Shown: positions 1 through 6,496, numbered from the stretch's first letter. The stretch: DNA of 6,589 nucleotides from Victivallales bacterium (GCA_017963875.1 JAGCTA010000234.1:1-6589), one strand, 5' to 3'. Notes: generated by a model from the sequence alone, not told the origin. Numbers and translations are program-made.

Positions 1-1251
1 ATCAACGCGGCGAAAAAAGAGGCACGCGACAAAAAACGCCCGTTGCTGATTGCCTTTTCAAAAACGTCTGGATGTGTCGCCTGCACAGAGTATTGGAGTA
101 ATGTCGCCTGTGATGGTAAACATGCCCATGACAACAGATATTGCAGGTTGGGCAATACAGAAAATGATCATCCAATTTGCCAATTTGCGGAGGAGCATAA
201 AATTGTGTTGCTCTATGTTGATGCATCAATCAATGCCTTGGTCAATAAAATTCAGGGAACTGAATACAAACAGTATCTGCCGCGTCCCCCTTTCAACGCA
301 TATCCAATCTACTTCATGGTGCATGTGAAGGATGATGCGGACTGCGAAACAGAGGATGCCAATGTGCTGAATGTGGGAGATGATCCAGGCGACCAGGTGG
401 ATTTTATCTTCGGCTACGTGGGGCAAGGTGGAAATGCTGTGTATGACAGCACAGGGAAGACATCAAGTTTGTCTGTTCGCATGACAAACAACCAGGGTGT
501 TGAAAGTTTCGAGTCAAACATCGAAACAGTTTTTTCAAATAATTCAAGTGATTATGGTACTTTCAACACATACGGTCTGTCTCTGAATCCGTCAACGGAT
601 GAACCATGGGATTATTCACATTGGAAGGTCGCAGAGTCATACGCGGATATCAATGCGGCGAAAAAAGAGGCGCGAGACAACAAACGCCCGTTGTTGATTG
701 CCTTCTCGAAAACATCAGGATGTGTTGCCTGCATGGAGCACTGGCGTTCAGTCGTTTGTGATGGGATGCATGCCCATGACAAATACTGTAAATTGGGCAA
801 TACAGAAAATGATCATCCAATTTGTCAATTTGCGGAGAATAATAAAATTGTTCTGTTGTACATAGAAGTGACAAAGTTTACTCCACTGACAAATAAAATC
901 CAGGGAACTGAATATAAGCAGTATCTGCCGCGTCCCCCCTTCAATGTATCTCCCATTTACTTCATGGTGCATGTGAAGGATGATGCGGATTGCGAAACGG
1001 AGGATTTCAATGTGCTGAATGTGGGAAATGATCCAGGCGACCAGGTGGATTTCATCTTCGGCTACGTGGGGCAAGGTGGACAAGACGTGTATGACAGCAC
1101 AGGGAAGAAATCAAGTTTGTCTGTTCGTATGACAAACAACCAGGGATTTAATAGTTTTAAGTCGAACATTGAAACCATTCTTTCAGATAATAGAGGTTTG
1201 TATGGCGATTTCAATACATACGGACTGACTTTGGAGCCTCCTGTGGATGAA
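1..1251 (+). repeat. Two tandem 648-nt in-frame copies of a thioredoxin-like unit
   Basis: Copy 2 spans 604-1251; copy 1 is 1-603 and lacks its first 45 nt, which lie upstream. Matching positions are offset by exactly 648 nt at both ends, because a one-codon deletion (HAHDNRYC versus HAHDKYC) is offset by a one-codon insertion (near VDASINALV versus IEVTKFTPLT). By hand alignment about four in five residues agree. Each unit begins with a helix (AAKKEAR), then strand RPLLIAFS, CVAC, a further strand KIVLLY and a Pro-led strand PIYFMVHV, which is the thioredoxin-fold order typical of thioredoxin_7/DUF255-like proteins. Extra cysteines (VVCDG, KYCKLG, PICQF, DADCETED) are kept in both copies. 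Further copies may lie upstream. Confidence 0.9.
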
Positions 1252-4200
1252 AATGACGGCTCGAGCATCAGCAAGGCGATGGATGAATCCAAGACACCTG
1301 AAATTGGGAGATGGACGAAAAACTATTCAGCCGCCAAATCGGCCGCTAAAAGCGCTGGCAAGACGTTGATCGTGGCGTTTGTGGATGACTTTGATTATAC
1401 TTCAAGCCAGGCTAAAAGTCTGGACGAATATTCGAAGAGTTTTGTAGACGAAGATAATTATCTGGCTGTCATTGATGGAAGCAGAAGCGGTGCCAATCCC
1501 ATGTGTCCGTCATTGGAATTGATGTACCTCCGCAGCAATGGCACCATTGTCGGCAGATTGAGCAATGATCCCGACGCACCCACGGACGGCACGGTGGCCA
1601 TAGTTGCCAACTTCAATGGGGACAATGCCAATATATTCTCGCAGTTTGAGGGATTGGCATCTGATGCGAACGAGGAAAGCAACAATACAAAAAGCGGCGC
1701 CGTTTCTCTTGGTACATCGGCATCTGAAATCCAGATTGGCGGTGTGGATGCCGTGGATTGGTTTACGTTTGGTGTTTCCGAGGAAGATGTCGGCAAGACA
1801 TGGATGATTACGCTGACGGCAACAAACTCCGCTAACGTGACAGTGGAACTTGACGATTCAACCGAGATGTCAGTAGTAACTGGAGATTTGAAGAATGGCG
1901 TTACCATTAGTTATAAACCGACAGAAGCCAATGATAAGGTTTATCTTAAAGTCTCTTCAAACGTCATTACAAAACCTCAAGCCTATAGAATATCCGTCGA
2001 AAAGTCAGCAACCAATTATATCGTGAATTTTAGCAGTGAAAAGATACATGCAACGTTTTCAAACAATGGTCTTCTGGAAATTCCAGTGACTTTGACGGAA
2101 CGCAATAGACAGGCTGGCGATGTCAGCGTCAGAGTCAAGTTGACGGAATATGATGAAGAATTATATGGCGTGGGTCTGAAGGAGACTCCAGAAGGGAGAC
2201 CTAGGGGCACTCAGACAGTGACCTGGACAGAAGCCGAAAAGACTTCCTCGCCCACCAAGGTTGTCTATCTTTTTCTCCCAGAACTTGATGAAGCCGATGC
2301 GACATGGGAAGGTCATAAGGATATTTCATTGGAATTGCAGGATGCGTCCGATAATGCTGTCATTGGCACAACGAACCGAATGACCGTTGAGGTGAGTGCC
2401 GCTGTTGATTCTGCAGTTTTTAAAGACGGCGATTCTGCCAATGTGACGCTGGACAATGGTGGAAAGGCAGTGTCATATAGAATCGTGGCACCTGAGACTT
2501 CAGCGGTCTATTGGGAAAATATTTCAGGAGAAATTCCCCAAGGTCTGACAGTAACTGTGGAAAAGACCAACGGCGTCTATGAGTTGAAGTTGAAGCCAGG
2601 AAACATTACGGAAGGAAGTTATACGTTTACCATCAAATTATATAGCGTGGTGACTGGAACCCAGATTAAGAGTGGTGGTACCATGAAAATCACATGCACA
2701 GTCACGTCTAAACAGGCGGACCAGTCCGCAACACGGTTCAAAGAACCAAATACCAAGATTTCTGGAGCCATACTGGAAGAGTCTAAAGAGTCGGAAGGAA
2801 AAAGAAACCCAGAGAGCGGAGATAGTTCATCTAAAAAGGATGTCAAAGGTTCCATTGATGTGACAGTTGGAGAAGAGAATAGAGTTTCGGCAACAGTGAT
2901 AACGCGCTATGGCGAGGCAACGTTGAAGGGAAAATGGACTGACGATGATGATCCCTCAAAATTGATGGCAACGTTGGATGGCTATACTGAGGATAACTAT
3001 CATTATCAATTGAGACTAGCGGTGGATGTTACAGGCAAAATTGATGGTAGTGAATTAGAAGTCACGAACAATGATACTGATGTTAAGTTGTACAATAATA
3101 TTATCGGTCAGGTGAAAGAGTACTCTGAGAAAGATCTCGAGGTTTTTGAGGATTACTACACATTTGATTTGGAGCCAATGGCTGATGGGGATGATAGCAT
3201 TTTTGGAGGAATGGGCGTATCTGTCAGTAAGAATGAAGGCACTGTTGAATACCATGGTTTCCTGTCGAATGGAGAACGCTTTAATGGAGAGGCAACGATA
3301 CGCTATGTCGAGGTTGATGACCAGAAGTACTTGGAATTTACTGTTTTTACAGAAACAAAGACTACGGTTGAAAATGAAACAATAGGAACAGAGCACTGGT
3401 TTGGATACTTGACCCGAATATCTGACAAGGCAATTGTTGATGGTAAACAGATAATTTGCATTGATTGCTTGGAGACGATGCCTGAGCCAGTTTCCCATCC
3501 AGTCTTGTTCATGTCAAATGACGACAAATGTTACATGAGAAGTTGCGGAAGCGCATTTTATGAGAATAAGTCTTTGACAGCACAGTTGTCAACAACAGTT
3601 GACAACAAATATTATCTTGTGGTTGACCCGCCGCCACCAGATGATGAAGGCGGGGCGGTCATCGCTCCCCGACGTTTGCAACTGGTGGAAGACGAAGGGG
3701 AAAAGTGCTTCCGCAGCACGGGTGATTCTCTTTTTGGTGTAGCCCTGGCGTATAACGTCGCGCGCCAGGGCCAAGGCACTGGCGACGAAGTGATAGTTGG
3801 TGAGTTTTCTGGAACAATCACTCTGTATTCACTTGAATACGAAGAAAAATGGAGAGAGTCTTCACGTGCGATTGAAGAAGGCTCTGCGAAAAAACTCACA
3901 GTGGGTGTCCATGGCATTCTGGTTGCGGCGACACAATTCTGCTGCTCTACGGAAGTCCACTCCGTAGGGTTGGGCTATTATAAATGGGATGGGGTCAGTT
4001 ATCCCGTGAGAATCTATTGGGGACGCTCGGTTGTTGAATGGGACGGCTCATTAAATGAGGAGTATGTTGCTCCAGCAGCGGAAGCATTGTCTCCCAGCCA
4101 GGCAAATGGCGTGGCATGGCCAGAAGGGGCAGAAGGGGCAGAAGACGGTCAGGTTGTTTCTGGGCTGGCAGATGACGGTGCCGAGGTGGAATTCAATACG

Positions 4201-4746
4201 GCTGCGGACATCCTTGCGGTATCCGATGATGGCACAGTCAAAATCGTCCCTGAAACAGATTATCTTTCGTTGCAGCCAGGGAACTGGACGCTTTGCCCCG
4301 TTGACTTGAGTGGAACGAATGGAGAAGGCGAAGTCATGACCTTGACGGTTTCCGATACCATCGCCATGAGTCTGGAATTAAAGCGTGGCTGGAACCTGAT
4401 AGGTATACCTGAAACGTTTGATTCCGATTCCCTGACATGGGACAGTACCCCCGCTTTCGATGCCTTGAGGAATCTTCCGCATTCTACCTTGGAAGTACAG
4501 GCGATAGTCATGACTGATGCGTTGGAACCAGGCAAAGCCTACTGGGTATATGCCCCAGAGCCTCAGACGTTCACACTGGCAGGAAGGAATCCAGAGTCTG
4601 GAGAAAGCCAGCCGACAGTTGGCGGCTGGTGGCAAAAATCGGAAGGTGGAGAACTGGAGTTCTGTCCAACGCCTGAAAAGCATTTTGGCGGCTGGTTCTG
4701 GGAAAATGGGCGGTTCGTATATGAATCAGCCTCCCAGAACGAGTAA
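1..4746 (+). CDS. Giant modular secreted-type protein with tandem thioredoxin-like domains (5' partial)
   Basis: The frame is open from base 1, and the sequence before the first possible start (TTG at 43) matches the second repeat copy, so the true start lies upstream. The window holds 1581 residues and a TAA stop. Order, in window codons: thioredoxin-like unit 1 (1-201, CVAC at 25-28, Pro102 as likely cis-Pro); unit 2 (202-417, CVAC at 241-244, Pro318); a third, diverged unit (about 436-555) with no CxxC but a Pro503-strand motif; a PPC-like domain (about 558-671, GGVDAVDWFTF); a Calx-beta-like sandwich (about 672-799); an Ig-like domain (about 800-902, IPQGLTVT...GSYTFTI); a polar Ser/Glu/Lys linker (about 903-950); a beta-rich region of unknown family (about 951-1450); and a C-terminal module (GWNLIGIP at 1463, YWVYA at 1514). 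No C-terminal membrane anchor is visible. Family knowledge suggests an exported surface protein; substrate and role are unknown. Thiol chemistry is inferred from CxxC only. Confidence 0.9.
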   Translation: MNAAKKEARDKKRPLLIAFSKTSGCVACTEYWSNVACDGKHAHDNRYCRLGNTENDHPICQFAEEHKIVLLYVDASINALVNKIQGTEYKQYLPRPPFNAYPIYFMVHVKDDADCETEDANVLNVGDDPGDQVDFIFGYVGQGGNAVYDSTGKTSSLSVRMTNNQGVESFESNIETVFSNNSSDYGTFNTYGLSLNPSTDEPWDYSHWKVAESYADINAAKKEARDNKRPLLIAFSKTSGCVACMEHWRSVVCDGMHAHDKYCKLGNTENDHPICQFAENNKIVLLYIEVTKFTPLTNKIQGTEYKQYLPRPPFNVSPIYFMVHVKDDADCETEDFNVLNVGNDPGDQVDFIFGYVGQGGQDVYDSTGKKSSLSVRMTNNQGFNSFKSNIETILSDNRGLYGDFNTYGLTLEPPVDENDGSSISKAMDESKTPEIGRWTKNYSAAKSAAKSAGKTLIVAFVDDFDYTSSQAKSLDEYSKSFVDEDNYLAVIDGSRSGANPMCPSLELMYLRSNGTIVGRLSNDPDAPTDGTVAIVANFNGDNANIFSQFEGLASDANEESNNTKSGAVSLGTSASEIQIGGVDAVDWFTFGVSEEDVGKTWMITLTATNSANVTVELDDSTEMSVVTGDLKNGVTISYKPTEANDKVYLKVSSNVITKPQAYRISVEKSATNYIVNFSSEKIHATFSNNGLLEIPVTLTERNRQAGDVSVRVKLTEYDEELYGVGLKETPEGRPRGTQTVTWTEAEKTSSPTKVVYLFLPELDEADATWEGHKDISLELQDASDNAVIGTTNRMTVEVSAAVDSAVFKDGDSANVTLDNGGKAVSYRIVAPETSAVYWENISGEIPQGLTVTVEKTNGVYELKLKPGNITEGSYTFTIKLYSVVTGTQIKSGGTMKITCTVTSKQADQSATRFKEPNTKISGAILEESKESEGKRNPESGDSSSKKDVKGSIDVTVGEENRVSATVITRYGEATLKGKWTDDDDPSKLMATLDGYTEDNYHYQLRLAVDVTGKIDGSELEVTNNDTDVKLYNNIIGQVKEYSEKDLEVFEDYYTFDLEPMADGDDSIFGGMGVSVSKNEGTVEYHGFLSNGERFNGEATIRYVEVDDQKYLEFTVFTETKTTVENETIGTEHWFGYLTRISDKAIVDGKQIICIDCLETMPEPVSHPVLFMSNDDKCYMRSCGSAFYENKSLTAQLSTTVDNKYYLVVDPPPPDDEGGAVIAPRRLQLVEDEGEKCFRSTGDSLFGVALAYNVARQGQGTGDEVIVGEFSGTITLYSLEYEEKWRESSRAIEEGSAKKLTVGVHGILVAATQFCCSTEVHSVGLGYYKWDGVSYPVRIYWGRSVVEWDGSLNEEYVAPAAEALSPSQANGVAWPEGAEGAEDGQVVSGLADDGAEVEFNTAADILAVSDDGTVKIVPETDYLSLQPGNWTLCPVDLSGTNGEGEVMTLTVSDTIAMSLELKRGWNLIGIPETFDSDSLTWDSTPAFDALRNLPHSTLEVQAIVMTDALEPGKAYWVYAPEPQTFTLAGRNPESGESQPTVGGWWQKSEGGELEFCPTPEKHFGGWFWENGRFVYESASQNE
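1306..1665 (+). other. Degenerate third thioredoxin-like domain (within the giant CDS)
   Basis: Residues about 436-555 repeat the layout of the two upstream units: Trp then an Ala/Lys-rich helix (KNYSAAKSAAKSAGK), strand TLIVAFV, a helix, strand YLAVIDGS, then CPSLELMYLRSNGTIVGRL, which resembles the cis-Pro strand and hairpin of thioredoxins. The CxxC position is occupied by DDFDYTSS, so no redox pair is present; the only cysteine is the one before the Pro (502). It is much more diverged from the two CVAC units than they are from each other. Domain assignment is by pattern reading and needs a profile search. Confidence 0.6.
4369..4743 (+). other. C-terminal GWNLIGIP...GKAYWVYA module (within the giant CDS)
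   Basis: The segment reads SLELKRGWNLIGIP, then an Asp/Ser-rich stretch, then EPGKAYWVYAPEPQTFTLAGR. This pattern of a Gly-Trp-Asn-Leu strand followed by a Pro-Gly-Lys-x-Tyr-Trp-Val strand is a recurrent beta-sandwich tail in large secreted proteins of PVC bacteria. It is followed by a short Trp/Gly-rich tail (GGWWQKSEGGELEF, GGWFWENGRFVY) that could be a structured cap or sorting signal. The protein ends with no hydrophobic helix or basic anchor, so ordinary LPXTG or PEP-CTERM sorting is not indicated. The role is inferred from family occurrence only. Confidence 0.55.
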
Positions 4747-4750
4747 CCCC

Positions 4751-4900
4751 CAGCCCGCTTCGCGGTCTGCACAGAACAAGTATCCACCCTCGGCCCGCTA
4801 TGCGAGCGGCACAGAACAGGTGGCCTTCCGCTCGCTTCGCGGTCCGCACAGAACGGGTAGCTTCTCCGCTCGCTTTGCGAGCGGCACAGAACAAGTATCT
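4751..4900. repeat. Array of four hairpin + CACAGAAC repeats (family A)
   Basis: Starting five bases after the stop codon of the giant gene, CACAGAAC occurs at 4770, 4810, 4847 and 4885, with spacings of 40, 37 and 38 nt. Each copy is preceded by a GC-rich inverted repeat. The clearest is 4866-4884: an 8-bp perfect stem (CCGCTCGC with GCGAGCGG) around a TTT loop. The first has CCGC-TTC-GCGG (4755-4765), the second CCGCT with AGCGG (4795-4809), and the third an imperfect stem around TTC (4829-4846). The first and last copies also share AAGTATC after the motif. The block could act as a transcript 3' end structure or be a REP-like selfish repeat; neither is proven. No T-run follows, so these are not standard intrinsic terminators. 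Confidence 0.8.
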
Positions 4901-4908
4901 AGGATATA

Positions 4909-4922
4909 GCCGCGTTAGCGGC
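4909..4922. repeat. Small hairpin GCCGC-GTTA-GCGGC
   Basis: A 5-bp perfect stem around a GTTA loop sits between the family A array and the 95-nt repeats. The same core, with ACCGC/GCGGT arms, recurs at 4952, 5047 and, with an ATTA loop, 5142, so it is the first of four copies of one core. Confidence 0.75.
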
Positions 4923-4935
4923 GAAGGAAGGGTAG

Positions 4936-4981
4936 CCGTGGGTGGAGCGCAACCGCGTTAGCGGTGGAGCGCAACCCACGG
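4936..4981. repeat. Nested hairpin with 8-bp outer stem (element X)
   Basis: Outer arms CCGTGGGT (4936-4943) and ACCCACGG (4974-4981) are perfectly complementary. Inside lies the core ACCGC-GTTA-GCGGT (4952-4965). The core is flanked by two direct copies of GGAGCGCAAC (4944-4953 and 4966-4975), so the element combines an inverted and a direct repeat. An RNA of this segment would form a two-tier stem with an internal loop. Function is unknown. Confidence 0.75.
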
Positions 4982-5135
4982 AAAACCGCGTGAATGTCTG
5001 GAGAGCCGCGTAGCGGCGATGGGAACATGTTGGAGGGCATAGCGCAACCGCGTTAGCGGTGGAGCGCAACCCACGGAAAACCGCGTGAATGTCTGGTGAG
5101 CCGCGTAGCGGCGATGGGAACATCTTGGAGGGCGT
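4946..5135. repeat. 95-nt tandem repeat, two copies (family B)
   Basis: Copy 1 is 4946-5040 and copy 2 is 5041-5135. They differ at only three of 95 positions (unit positions 57, 84 and 94). A third, degenerate copy of the first 20 or so bases begins at 5136 (AGCGTAACCGCATTAGCGGT). Each unit contains two hairpins: the ACCGC-GTTA-GCGGT core, and GCCGC-GTA-GCGGC (5005-5017 and 5100-5112). The near identity points to recent duplication or homogenisation. Reading frames through this block are repeat-driven and are not called as genes. Confidence 0.9.
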
Positions 5136-5168
5136 AGCGTAACCGCATTAGCGGTAAGCGTAGCCCTC
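5128..5168. repeat. Nested hairpin with GAGGGC/GCCCTC outer stem (element Y)
   Basis: Outer arms GAGGGC (5128-5133) and GCCCTC (5163-5168) pair perfectly. The inner core ACCGC-ATTA-GCGGT (5142-5155) is flanked by direct copies of AGCGTA. It has the same plan as the nested hairpin at 4936-4981 but with different outer arms and with AGCGTA in place of AGCGCA on both sides. That matched change supports the flanking pair being a real part of the element. Confidence 0.75.
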
Positions 5169-5208
5169 AGGCCGGCGCAGAACATACGAACCGGCAGCCA
5201 CTCGCCAC

Positions 5209-5259
5209 ACCACCACCTCGGGCTTCGCCCGAGGCACAGAGCCCGCTTTGTGTGGTGGT
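5209..5259. repeat. Compound hairpin carrying the CACAGA motif (distant family A copy)
   Basis: A perfect 8-bp stem, CCTCGGGC with GCCCGAGG around TTC (5216-5234), is followed directly by CACAGAGC (5235-5242). This is the same layout as the array at 4751-4900, with different stem bases but kept pairing. An outer stem ACCACCAC (5209-5216) with GTGGTGGT (5252-5259) can enclose it; the two stems share base 5216, so the outer one may be 7 bp. T-runs occur only later (5271-5275 and 5283-5288), so terminator function is possible but not canonical. Confidence 0.7.
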
Positions 5260-5371
5260 TCTCCCTACGGTTTTTCAATGTGTTTTTTGTGTGGTGCTTC
5301 ACTTGGTGCCAATGCATGTGGGTTGTCTGAAAGGCCGAGTGATTTTGAAGAACCTTTTTTACAAATAAAAA
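5260..5371. other. Intergenic transition region without a gene
   Basis: This stretch passes from the GC-rich repeats to AT-rich promoter DNA. It contains a 15-nt sequence, TTTGTGTGGTGCTTC (5286-5300), that repeats 5247-5261 with one mismatch, 39 nt apart, close to the period of the family A array. It also has T-runs at 5271-5275, 5283-5288 and 5355-5360. AAAGG (5330-5334) can pair with CCTTT (5353-5357) before the last T-run, but the stem is only 5 bp. No open frame here looks coding. Confidence 0.5.
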
Positions 5372-5400
5372 TTGCCTATTGAAACTTTTGCAATTATATT
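5372..5400 (+). promoter_or_regulatory. Candidate sigma-70-type promoter for the parvulin-like gene
   Basis: TTGCCT (5372-5377) and TATATT (5395-5400) are separated by 17 nt, in a sharply AT-rich stretch that begins near 5341 after the GC-rich repeat block. Transcription would start near 5407, leaving about 45 nt of leader before the ATG at 5453. A second box, TATACT (5431-5436), lacks a convincing -35 partner. This is the best call by eye; the organism's own promoter consensus is not known. Confidence 0.45.
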
Positions 5401-5452
5401 ATGTCTATTTTACTACGTGTTTTTTTATTTTATACTAGTGGAATAAACATAT

Positions 5453-6496
5453 ATGAACTCTACACGCATTTTGTTATGTACGTTTCTGATCATCGCATCG
5501 GTATGTCTATGGGGCGATGAGCAGAAGGTTTCGCCGCATACAATGGCTGTATTGCAGGATGGCGATACGGCATTACGCATGTATGGTGAAAATCTGTCCT
5601 GGGTAGAACTGAAGCGTCTGATGGAGCGAGACAATCTGTCATTCCAGAAGGATAAGGAAGATAAAAACAAGGAATCGCAAATAAACCGTTATCTCCAGCG
5701 CATGGCAAGAATGGCGGCGGCACTTCATCTTACCCAAGAGAAAAAGGTGGAATTAAGCGACGGGGAACGTGCCAAGTACCTTGAAATGATGCGCAAGGAA
5801 CTGGAGAACAACAAACAATGGAAATCTTTCGAAGATTTTGTCAAAAGGTATCCAGCGGAAACGAAAAGCATTTTTGATCCTTCCCTCTTGGATGTGCTTC
5901 GGATGGCGAAATTCAATGACCTGCTGACAACAGGGCTTGACGTGTCCGACAATGAAATCATTGAATACGAGAACCAAATCAAAGCGGGTCAGTTGGCTGT
6001 GGAGCAGTTCAACAAGGTACAACGTCGTCTGCTGGACGAGGCGTTGGCGAAAGGAGAAGTGGATACAGATGAAAAATTCGCGGAATTCGCCAGGCAGCAT
6101 TCAGAAGGCAAAGAGGCGGAGAATGGCGGGTTGCTTGGAGAATTTCCACGGTGGGTTGTGGCATCTGCTTGCGAACTTGATGAATTTGAGTACAAGGCAG
6201 GGGAAACCAGCAAGGTCATCGTGACCAAGCAGGCGTTTCGCCTCATGCGTGTGCTTTCAGTCAAGCCCCCTAAGAAGGAGGGCGAGGATGAACTGATCAA
6301 AGTGGCGCAGATTCTGTTGATGAGATACTCTGAAGAAAAGTTGGAAGACCGTGATGTCACTCGGGAAAAACTGCTTCGCCAAAAACAGATGGATACTTTG
6401 AAAAATGTGTTCATGGCTGAAATATCAAAAAGCGGTTTAGTCTGCCCGTTGTTCCCAAGGGGATTGTTCACTGTGTCAAAGGAAGAAGAACAGTAG
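5453..6496 (+). CDS. Exported parvulin/SurA-like folding factor, catalytic residues not conserved
   Basis: This is a 347-residue protein. The ATG start is supported by a directly following signal peptide (MNSTRILLCTFLIIASVCLWG); the ribosome binding site is weak (AGTGGA, 10 nt upstream). Residues about 30-175 are helical and resemble the chaperone part of SurA/PpiD proteins (ENLSWVELKRLM, ELSDGERAKYLEMMRKELE, LDVSDNEIIEYE). Residues about 183-271 match a parvulin domain: FAEFARQHSEG, then NGGLLGEFPRW, then KAGETSKVIVTKQAFRLMRVLSV. Known parvulins have one His in the first strand (xHIL) and one in the last (GxHxxxV). Neither is seen here; the last strand reads AFRLMRV. Residues 282-347 contain KVAQILLMRYSEE and a helix. 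The likely role is periplasmic chaperone with weak or no prolyl isomerase activity. IASVC resembles a lipobox but has Val before Cys, so a lipoprotein is doubtful. Confidence 0.85.
   Translation: MNSTRILLCTFLIIASVCLWGDEQKVSPHTMAVLQDGDTALRMYGENLSWVELKRLMERDNLSFQKDKEDKNKESQINRYLQRMARMAAALHLTQEKKVELSDGERAKYLEMMRKELENNKQWKSFEDFVKRYPAETKSIFDPSLLDVLRMAKFNDLLTTGLDVSDNEIIEYENQIKAGQLAVEQFNKVQRRLLDEALAKGEVDTDEKFAEFARQHSEGKEAENGGLLGEFPRWVVASACELDEFEYKAGETSKVIVTKQAFRLMRVLSVKPPKKEGEDELIKVAQILLMRYSEEKLEDRDVTREKLLRQKQMDTLKNVFMAEISKSGLVCPLFPRGLFTVSKEEEQ

Noticed and set aside
43..45. TTG as the start of the giant gene
   Set aside because: The 14 codons before it match the second repeat copy (INAAKKEARD), so coding continues upstream of the window.
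4751..4900. CRISPR array
   Set aside because: Spacing of 37-40 nt is suggestive, but the conserved part is only about 8 nt plus variable stems, there are no constant repeats with unique spacers, and no cas gene is present.
4517..4909. 130-codon open frame on + overlapping the end of the giant gene
   Set aside because: Its first two thirds are out of frame with the well-supported giant CDS and the rest is translated family A repeat; no ribosome binding site or domain is visible.
4936..5168. Integron attC sites
   Set aside because: GTTAGC and GCAAC near inverted repeats recall attC core sites, but GTTRRRY and RYYYAAC are not matched, no cassettes lie between them and no integrase is seen.
5216..5290. 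Intrinsic terminator for the giant gene
   Set aside because: The stem is strong but the nearest T-run is more than 10 nt beyond the outer stem and about 35 nt beyond the inner one; it cannot be called a canonical terminator.
4899..5317. Minus-strand open frames (74 and 119 codons) in the intergenic block
   Set aside because: They are translations of the 95-nt repeat and hairpins, internally repetitive, with no recognisable domain.
5453..5521. Lipoprotein signal in the parvulin-like protein
   Set aside because: IASVC has Val just before the Cys where Gly, Ala or Ser is expected; an ordinary signal peptide is more likely, though the cleavage site is unclear.
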